Positions 1 through 5,434 of a stretch of DNA of 5,434 bases are shown piece after piece. The stretch's first letter is position 1, and each line of letters begins with the position of its first letter. The notes under the pieces were generated by a model. The model was given only the letters and a program-made list of their open reading frames with translations, was not told where the DNA came from and did not search any database. Both the position numbers and the translations under genes were made by a program. This stretch comes from Candidatus Aenigmatarchaeota archaeon (lineage in GTDB: Archaea; Aenigmatarchaeota; Aenigmatarchaeia; CG10238-14; SCSR01): contig JASEGN010000058.1 in the NCBI GenBank assembly GCA_030018055.1, forward strand, positions 1 to 5,434. Reading direction: 5' to 3'.

Positions 1-1186
1 CAAAAACTGTTGCTGTAACAATATCTTTTCTATCTTTCAAATAGTTCCAGAGGCTCCCAATTACATAGCCAGTCGAGCAGCTTGCCGCAATTGAAAATAG
101 CAGGGAAAATCTAACTCCACGGGAAATTAAATAAAAGACTATTAGAGCCCAGAAAAAGAGAAATATTTCAACCCAGCTAATTCTTTCTTTTTTCCAAATT
201 TTGTAAATTGCTAAAGCTGGTAAAGCAAATAAAGATAATAGAAATGGTAATAAGCCAACTCTTCCAGCTACAGCAAGAAATCCATCTCTCGTAAATATAC
301 TTATTGGTTGAAGCTCAGCAACTGATATGTTGACTATTAAAGGTTGTCCAAAAAGACCAGTAAATGCAAGACCTCCGAAAAAAGAACCTAAAATTGTGTG
401 TAATCCAAGCAGATAGGCAATTAGATTAGAAACAAAAACTATTATCAGAAATGGAATTAAAAGTGATTTAAACTCGGAAATCATATCCTTGCTAAAAGAA
501 ATTTTACCTTCATGAACAGCTCTTTCAGCAATTCTAAAAATTATTAGTGTAGGGAAAAATGCAGAAAATATTAGAAGTGTAATCCATCCTCCACCCCAGT
601 TATAGACAAATAGTAGATTGACAAGAATTACTAACATATAAAATAAAATCGACCTTTTCTTCAAAGCTAAAAATACAGCCAGAACTGTTAGAAATGAATA
701 AAAGGCTACTGGCGCATCGCTATCACAATAGCCTGCCATGCTAACACCTATAAAAGCTGGTGTTAGGGTTGAAAAAAGAGCCACCGCTAGTCCACCAAGA
801 TTATTTCCTGTTAAAAGTCTTCCTAGGAAGAAAGCTGGAATTGGAATTAATGCAACCATTATAAGTGGTGAAAGAATTGCAGCTTTTGTTAAAGTTATTG
901 TTGGGTTAATTTTTTCCAAAATTTTATAGAAAATTGCTATGGTATATGTCCAACCTTGAAACACATCAGTTGGCCTACCAGGAGGATAAAAACTTAGATA
1001 ATCCCACTTTGGCATTTGAAAATTATTTTCAATTACTTCTTGAGCATGCCTCGCAAACCAGAATGGGTCATAATCAAGAACGGTTGGTGTATTGATTGTT
1101 GATAACCTTACCCAAACTGCTAAATAAATTATAAAGGTTAGTGTTGCAGCAACTAATAAATTTTTAAGAATATTTTCTGCTCGCAT
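1..1186 (-). CDS. aglB: STT3/AglB-type oligosaccharyltransferase catalytic subunit, 3'-truncated by the window edge
   Basis: This is an uninterrupted frame of 395 codons running off the left edge without a stop. The family transfers a lipid-linked glycan to Asn in N-x-S/T sequons on the outer face of the membrane. Translation shows a first membrane helix at about residues 8-26, then an external loop with the first acidic motif (VLDYDPFWFARH, D38 and D40) and a YPPGRP stretch at 67-72. The second acidic motif is GYCDSDAP (D155, D157). Next come a W/G-rich segment (YNWGGGW, 195-201) and about eight more hydrophobic helices. An SVAE form of the family's SVSE/TIxE loop motif lies at 288-291, and conserved-looking arginines lie at 356 and 359 (RGVRF). 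These match the metal- and lipid-glycan-binding elements of STT3/AglB/PglB. The acceptor-binding WWDxG domain would lie beyond the window; archaeal homologues are usually 600-1000 residues. The start ATG lies 2 bases after the upstream stop. Family assignment is firm; glycan and lipid are unknown. Confidence 0.88.
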   Translation of the reverse strand, partial: MRAENILKNLLVAATLTFIIYLAVWVRLSTINTPTVLDYDPFWFARHAQEVIENNFQMPKWDYLSFYPPGRPTDVFQGWTYTIAIFYKILEKINPTITLTKAAILSPLIMVALIPIPAFFLGRLLTGNNLGGLAVALFSTLTPAFIGVSMAGYCDSDAPVAFYSFLTVLAVFLALKKRSILFYMLVILVNLLFVYNWGGGWITLLIFSAFFPTLIIFRIAERAVHEGKISFSKDMISEFKSLLIPFLIIVFVSNLIAYLLGLHTILGSFFGGLAFTGLFGQPLIVNISVAELQPISIFTRDGFLAVAGRVGLLPFLLSLFALPALAIYKIWKKERISWVEIFLFFWALIVFYLISRGVRFSLLFSIAASCSTGYVIGSLWNYLKDRKDIVTATVF

Positions 1187-1188
1187 TA

Positions 1189-4100
1189 TTAAAATACCTT
1201 CAGCTTTAGAATCAAAATTATTGCTATAGCAACTATTACTAATAGCAAAATTGGTAGTTTATCAGCAACTAGAACGAAAAAACCTGTTGGTCTTTCAGGA
1301 GCAACTTCCTTTTCTTCAATTTTTGGTACACAATCTTCAGGACAGTTTTCTTGTGTCTCCCCAGGCTCGCAAACTCCATTACCACAAATAGCTGCTACTT
1401 CCTCCTCTTTTTTAATTTCTTCTATGGGTGGAAAAATTTCCTTTTCAAAAGTTATGTTCTCTATTTTTGGTCCAGGTCTTGGTGGAGCTAAAAGCCCTGC
1501 TGGTGCTACTTCCTCCTCAAATTTCGGAATTTTTATAATTAAAACAAATGAATCGTTATAACCAACATTGCCACTTCTATCACTTGCCGTCACATTAATT
1601 ACTTTTTCTCCCTCGCCATCTTCAGTCAAAGTTACTGAGCCGTTGCACCAACCTTGTGAATGGGGAATGCTACCTAAAAGCTGACCTCCAACACGAACCT
1701 GGCAATCTCCTTCCACAACATCATTCTCCAGCACCTCTACACTCAAGCTCAGCTTATCTCCTGGCTTATAGATACTTCCATTCCGATAATTGTGAATTAG
1801 TAGTGTTGGTGGTATAATATCTCGAACCTTAAAAACGCTCTCTCTTGGACCAACTATAAGTGGATCGTGCTTAATCAAAATGGCTCTAACTAAATAATTT
1901 CCTAGTGTTAATGGTGTGAAGGAATAGATGAAGCTATTAAAGCCTACAGTTATATTTTTTGTAATTATAGAAGAGTTTACAATAGCAGTTGAATTCATAA
2001 TTTGAAGATATAGTGTTGTGTTATCGGAAATGTTGCTCCATATTGTAACATTTATATCTTGGGTTTTGCCTAAAGTTATGTTCTCTGTAATTACTGAGAA
2101 TTCTATTGGTGTCAGGTATTTTAAGTTAAGATGGATTTTTGGATAGACAATTGCTTCTTTGCTAGATTCATTATATCTAATTGCTGCATGAATTAATTTT
2201 ATTCTTGTTCTATTGTCTATGGTGCTATTAATTTCTAATCTAAAAATATTTTCTGGATACCATTCTGTTAGTAGTGTTTCGTTTGTGTAGTTAATTCCAT
2301 GTTGTAGTAACTCAAGTCTTGGTAAAGTTATATCTGTGAAATTAACTGGCTTATCTGTGGTTAAATTGCTTGAAACTATTGTTGCTGAAAAGGGTAGATA
2401 ATATTCAAACTCCACCAAAGGAATTATTGGTCTAAACAGCTCAAGTAAATGATCCTCTGTATCAACAAAAATTGTTGTTTCATTCGCTGTATTGATTAAT
2501 TCATGGGTTATTGGTATTGTAACATTTTGCTCACAAATTCCATTAATGCAGGTTATATTTGAAACATACCTTTCTGGCTCGATTATTGGATCCTTTTGTA
2601 ATGACGGATCTCCCCAAAGAATAAATTCTCTAAGTGTTTTTGCCTTTATCCCTGGCTTAACAATATTTAGCGGGTCCCAAGTTAGCCAATCATCCCGGAA
2701 GTCATTAATGGCATTAATTAAGGAAGTTCCAATACTCCAGCCTTGTTTGAAAAATCTTGAATCTATCTCAGCCGAAAATTGCGCGTAATTCAGGGCAGAT
2801 GCTCCAATCAAGCTTGCTGTACCATTTTCCAGAAATGCATCTTTCATTTCACCTATTCCACCGAAATTAGCGCTATCCCAAATTAACCTTGAGCTTAAAT
2901 TTTGTACATCCGATGGTATAAAGTAGTTACTGCCGTTGTAATTGTCCTTAAAGAAATCGCCAATTCCAAGAAAACCATCAACTCCTGGAATAGTATTGGG
3001 TAAAATCCAATTTGTTTTATTCCCAATTCCCATGTAGTATATTATATCATGTTGTGGCAGTGCTTGTTTAAGCACTGTTCTATTTCCTACATCTTCCCAT
3101 GGATATGGCCATAGAATGTACATAAGCTGGAAGGCATGTTCTTGGGTTAAATTTTCCCCTTCTGCTAAAGTTTGTTTAATATTATCAAGATATTCTAACG
3201 CATTCTCCAGCTTTGGTCCAAATGTATTCCAATCATATTCTAAATACATCTCCAGGCCCTGCTCAACATATTGTAAGCCCTTCAAAATTATTAGTACTTT
3301 AGAGATAATCGAACCTATGGTTTCTCCTAAAAACTTTCCAATAGTTTCACCTATCTTCTCGCTTTGCTCAAGAAAGCTCTTAACGTTAAGTGGAGCTAAA
3401 CTTGATAGGAAATCTATTGGATCTGATCTATGTTCAACAAAGCGGGTAACATCATAGCCCTGTTCCTCAAGTATTTTTGCCATACTCCTACCATGCCACA
3501 TTCCCCCGCCAAGATAAAGTAGTATACTCGGCCAGTTTGTATGCAGATACTCACTTGCAACCAAGGCTTTTTTGTTATCTGGAAGTAAAGTTCTAGCAAA
3601 CATTAAAGAGGCTATTTCCTCATCTACAGGCAATCTACCAACGGCAACATCCAAATAGGTATCCTTGTTTAAATCACCATACTCTAAATCCGTAATGAAA
3701 CTATCTCCATCCTCAGGATCGTCAAATCCTATTAAACCTAAGAGTTTCTGTTTTTCTACTGGATCCTCTTTAACTATTGAGGTTATATTCCCAACAAGCA
3801 AAATGTATGCCCCATCTAAAAGATACTGTGTATTGTTGGTGAAAAATCCATGGGAGTTAAGGGTTTCTACTGTTTTGTTAATATTCTTCATTATGGTTAT
3901 TGGTTCTATTACTTGTGGAGATAAGTCCAAGATAAAACCTGTCTTTTGAGCTGAAACTGCGGGAGCAAGCAAATCTCCTTTTTTAGCAACTATCAAGTAG
4001 TTTATGTTTTTCCCTAGCTCTTTAACTTTTTGAAGATAGGCATGGATAATTTCCTCCCTTTCTTTGAGCTTGTACTCGCAGTTTATGTCTTTGGTTTTAA

Positions 4101-5379
4101 AGGCTATTGGCTTTTCTAATAGGGCTGCTAGTTGAGTTGCCAACATTGCCTTATTTCTTGGTTTTTCTGTTTTATCTAAGCAAACAGCACTTTCATTATT
4201 CCAGAATAATTTTAACACATCTTCATGAGAAGAAATTTTATAAACATCTGAGTAATTGATATCACTAGCTACATTACCGAGGATAAAAATTTGCTCAGGT
4301 TGATAAAGATTGATAAAATGTAAAATTTTCCAATCAATCCTGTCTGCTATTAGAATTGGCTTTTTAAGCGGAACCAGGGAATAAACGTTTTGCCATTCCC
4401 TGTCTGTGATGAAAAGAATTTTTTCTTTAAATGGAGATGAGTTGTAAATGAAAATTTTGGTTGAGTTTTCTGCTGATTTGTCTTGATAGTTGACTCTTAA
4501 TTTGAGGTTATACGTGCCTAGAAGATTTGGAGGAAGAGTTGTATTAAACTGATAAGAACCATTAGTAAAGTTTTTGAAGTTTTGTATTGATAAGAAAGTT
4601 TGATCCAAAAATAATTGGAAGTTTTGTTGAGTTAGGTTTGTTAAAGGAGTAGAATTATAGTAAGCCTCTAAATAAATTTGAATGCTATCATTAACAAAGG
4701 CTTGAGATGGTGAAGAAATAAGTAGTGTCAATTTTGGCATTATTTCAGTCTTAATACCTAAAAAGGAAAAGAGGTCATACTCATTTTTACTACACCAAGG
4801 TGAATTTGCACCAACGCCCGTTATTTTTTCATACGGAAGAGTGTAATTAAAGACTGTCTCATTATCAAAAAGCATTTGAACAAATGTATTATTAAATACT
4901 AATGTAAAATTATGCCAATTAGTACCTGGATTATAACCACTTTTTGATAATATAGCTTGCCCATCTATAAAAAAGAAAAATTTATCATAATAACCATCAC
5001 CCCACCAAACATACTCGTGTGACTCCGTACGAACTATTACATGTAAACTTCCATATTGTCCACTAACCCATCTTCCTTTTGATTGAGCTACCCAATAAGT
5101 GAAGTTGTAAGAGTTATTGAAGAAATATCTTACCCATGCTGATGTTGCGCAATCATTGTCTAAAATGACTGAGAAATTCGTGAAATTAATATAATTTTCA
5201 TTACCAATTATGGTCCATCCAGCTAATTTGAATGCTGATAAATTATAGTTCTCTAGCTCATCTAGAAAACTAAAGGAAACATCAGTATCTACTTCTACAG
5301 GAAAAGCTAAACAAATAGGTAAAAATAGAAATAAAGCAAGTGATATAGAAAATATTATTCTTTTCCTAAAATGCGTCAT
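1189..5379 (-). CDS. Large secreted, membrane-anchored surface protein with a catalytically degenerate gingipain-like (peptidase C25) domain
   Basis: This 1396-residue protein has a signal peptide (basic MTHFRKR, hydrophobic 8-24, likely cleavage after CLA25) and a C-terminal membrane helix (about 1375-1391), so it should be outward-facing and anchored. Apparent order: ConA/jelly-roll-like 28-215 (C77/C196 possible disulfide); Ig-like 216-318; two Rossmann-like segments 319-500 recalling cell-wall-binding repeats (PILIAD, QIFILG); C25-like core to about 930; C25-propeptide-like 958-1090; Ig-like 1091-1190 and 1190-1285 (C1226/C1245); acidic/Pro linker; Cys-rich CGNGVCEPGETQENCPEDC (1332-1350); TGFF before the helix. 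C25 landmarks include YILLVGNITS, a DxNxD loop at 569-577, GRLP 581-584, YYMGIGNKTNW 781-791, WDSANFGG 834-841 and LWGDPSLQ 921-928. The catalytic His and Cys are Ile785 and Asn838, so proteolysis is unlikely. It has 50 N-x-S/T sequons by hand count. An in-frame TAG lies 10 codons upstream with no other start between. The true role is unknown; adhesion or envelope scaffolding is inferred. Confidence 0.9.
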   Translation of the reverse strand: MTHFRKRIIFSISLALFLFLPICLAFPVEVDTDVSFSFLDELENYNLSAFKLAGWTIIGNENYINFTNFSVILDNDCATSAWVRYFFNNSYNFTYWVAQSKGRWVSGQYGSLHVIVRTESHEYVWWGDGYYDKFFFFIDGQAILSKSGYNPGTNWHNFTLVFNNTFVQMLFDNETVFNYTLPYEKITGVGANSPWCSKNEYDLFSFLGIKTEIMPKLTLLISSPSQAFVNDSIQIYLEAYYNSTPLTNLTQQNFQLFLDQTFLSIQNFKNFTNGSYQFNTTLPPNLLGTYNLKLRVNYQDKSAENSTKIFIYNSSPFKEKILFITDREWQNVYSLVPLKKPILIADRIDWKILHFINLYQPEQIFILGNVASDINYSDVYKISSHEDVLKLFWNNESAVCLDKTEKPRNKAMLATQLAALLEKPIAFKTKDINCEYKLKEREEIIHAYLQKVKELGKNINYLIVAKKGDLLAPAVSAQKTGFILDLSPQVIEPITIMKNINKTVETLNSHGFFTNNTQYLLDGAYILLVGNITSIVKEDPVEKQKLLGLIGFDDPEDGDSFITDLEYGDLNKDTYLDVAVGRLPVDEEIASLMFARTLLPDNKKALVASEYLHTNWPSILLYLGGGMWHGRSMAKILEEQGYDVTRFVEHRSDPIDFLSSLAPLNVKSFLEQSEKIGETIGKFLGETIGSIISKVLIILKGLQYVEQGLEMYLEYDWNTFGPKLENALEYLDNIKQTLAEGENLTQEHAFQLMYILWPYPWEDVGNRTVLKQALPQHDIIYYMGIGNKTNWILPNTIPGVDGFLGIGDFFKDNYNGSNYFIPSDVQNLSSRLIWDSANFGGIGEMKDAFLENGTASLIGASALNYAQFSAEIDSRFFKQGWSIGTSLINAINDFRDDWLTWDPLNIVKPGIKAKTLREFILWGDPSLQKDPIIEPERYVSNITCINGICEQNVTIPITHELINTANETTIFVDTEDHLLELFRPIIPLVEFEYYLPFSATIVSSNLTTDKPVNFTDITLPRLELLQHGINYTNETLLTEWYPENIFRLEINSTIDNRTRIKLIHAAIRYNESSKEAIVYPKIHLNLKYLTPIEFSVITENITLGKTQDINVTIWSNISDNTTLYLQIMNSTAIVNSSIITKNITVGFNSFIYSFTPLTLGNYLVRAILIKHDPLIVGPRESVFKVRDIIPPTLLIHNYRNGSIYKPGDKLSLSVEVLENDVVEGDCQVRVGGQLLGSIPHSQGWCNGSVTLTEDGEGEKVINVTASDRSGNVGYNDSFVLIIKIPKFEEEVAPAGLLAPPRPGPKIENITFEKEIFPPIEEIKKEEEVAAICGNGVCEPGETQENCPEDCVPKIEEKEVAPERPTGFFVLVADKLPILLLVIVAIAIILILKLKVF
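1196..1200 (-). promoter_or_regulatory. Weak Shine-Dalgarno for the oligosaccharyltransferase gene
   Basis: AAGGT on the minus strand lies 9 bases before the ATG at 1186-1184, inside the last codons of the upstream gene. GGT fits the GGAGGTGA complement of the archaeal 16S rRNA tail only partly. With the stop and start just 2 bases apart (TAA TA ATG), re-initiation by ribosomes finishing the upstream gene is probably as important as this site. Confidence 0.4.
1393..1518. repeat. Identical 15-bp direct repeats inside the acidic linker coding region
   Basis: TGCTACTTCCTCCTC occurs at 1393-1407 and again at 1504-1518. A diverged relative (GCAACTTCCTTTTCTT) is at 1301-1316. On the coding strand these give EEEVA at residues 1325-1329 and 1288-1292, and the related EKEVA at 1356-1360, each in the low-complexity Glu/Pro linker near the membrane anchor. 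Either a small internal duplication or biased linker composition could produce this. Confidence 0.5.
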
Positions 5380-5389
5380 AGATTCATCT

Positions 5390-5393
5390 TCCT
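5390..5393 (-). promoter_or_regulatory. Probable Shine-Dalgarno for the surface-protein gene
   Basis: AGGA on the minus strand lies 10 bases upstream of the ATG at 5379-5377. It is the only purine-rich match in the short leader and supports this ATG as the start, in agreement with the in-frame stop a little further upstream and the well-formed signal peptide that follows. Confidence 0.45.
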
Positions 5394-5406
5394 TTGCTTT
5401 GTAGAA

Positions 5407-5432
5407 ACCCTATAGGCAAATACCTATAGGGT
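5407..5432. repeat. Perfect 10-bp inverted repeat with 6-base loop, made of two CCTATAGG palindromes
   Basis: The arms are ACCCTATAGG (5407-5416) and CCTATAGGGT (5423-5432), separated by CAAATA. Each arm contains the self-complementary 8-mer CCTATAGG (5409-5416 and 5423-5430), so the same bases are also a direct repeat with a 14-base period. The element ends about 28 bases upstream of the surface-protein start. It could be an operator bound by a dimeric regulator, part of the promoter, or a stem-loop at the end of a gene beyond the window. No long T-run follows it on either strand within the visible sequence, which weakens the terminator reading. The window ends 2 bases beyond it, so its outer context is unseen. 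Confidence 0.7.
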
Positions 5433-5434
5433 AG

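Noticed and set aside
738..929. Plus-strand open frame of 63 codons
   Set aside because: It lies wholly inside the well-supported oligosaccharyltransferase frame on the other strand, and its product is low-complexity and basic with no recognisable family.
2492..2788. Plus-strand open frame of 98 codons
   Set aside because: It is antisense to the C25 end and following domain of the surface protein, with no family resemblance. Cys/Ser-rich translation is typical of an antisense shadow.
3116..3457. Plus-strand open frame of 113 codons
   Set aside because: It is antisense to the helical insert. The protein on the other strand is continuous and structured here, and this frame shows no domain or convincing ribosome site.
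3481..3500. WHG at residues 628-630 as an alternative catalytic histidine
   Set aside because: It follows the G-rich loop that corresponds to a non-catalytic part of the C25 fold, about 155 residues before the expected position, and no cysteine is available to pair with it.
3414..3599. Minus-strand 61-codon frame overlapping the main gene
   Set aside because: It is an alternative frame of the same strand inside the C25 region. The main frame carries the family motifs through this stretch, so there is no sign of a frameshift or nested gene.
3665..3949. Plus-strand open frame of 94 codons
   Set aside because: It is antisense to the conserved GDLNKD...GRLP stretch of the C25 domain, and the translation has no recognisable features.
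5376..5387. Minimal upstream frame ATG AAT CTA TGA overlapping the surface-protein start by ATGA
   Set aside because: A three-residue frame ending exactly at the start could couple re-initiation, but in A/T-rich leaders such short frames arise easily by chance, and nothing else supports it.
5401..5434. Possible single CRISPR repeat at the window edge
   Set aside because: The length and palindrome would suit a repeat, but only one copy is visible, it abuts a gene start, and no spacer-repeat periodicity can be seen.

Overview
The window is AT-rich and holds two same-strand (minus) genes with almost no non-coding DNA. It most likely comes from an archaeon. The downstream gene is an STT3/AglB-type oligosaccharyltransferase. 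The upstream gene encodes a very large secreted, sequon-rich protein with a C-terminal membrane anchor, of a kind common in archaeal envelopes. A Cys-rich motif (CGNGVCEPGETQENCPEDC) and a TGFF segment just before the last membrane helix recall surface proteins of DPANN-type archaea (Woesearchaeota, Pacearchaeota, Aenigmarchaeota and relatives). That placement is from recalled family patterns, not from a search.

Layout, read along the minus strand from the right edge. Positions 5434-5380 are a short upstream region with a 10-bp perfect inverted repeat built from two copies of the palindrome CCTATAGG, followed by a weak Shine-Dalgarno. Positions 5379-1189 encode a 1396-residue surface protein: signal peptide, ConA/jelly-roll-like domain, Ig-like domain, a gingipain-like (peptidase C25 fold) region with two preceding Rossmann-like segments, a domain resembling the C25 propeptide, two further Ig-like domains, an acidic/proline linker, the Cys-rich motif and a C-terminal transmembrane helix. 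After a 2-base gap, positions 1186-1 encode the first 395 residues of the oligosaccharyltransferase, which runs off the left edge.

The central observation concerns the C25 region. It aligns by eye with gingipain landmarks (GDL...D, GRLP, YxGxG, GDPSL), but both catalytic residues are replaced: the GHG histidine is Ile785 and the ACxxG cysteine is Asn838. There is no cysteine anywhere from residue 435 to 943. It therefore looks like a pseudoprotease scaffold. It also carries an insert of roughly 100 residues, predicted helical by eye, containing an exact GxxxGxxxGxxxG glycine zipper. The protein has 50 N-x-S/T sequons by hand count, concentrated in the domains flanking the C25 core, and lies directly upstream of, and probably translationally coupled to, an N-glycosylating enzyme. 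A reasonable inference is that the pair makes and glycosylates an envelope protein. No RNA genes, CRISPR arrays or mobile elements are supported.
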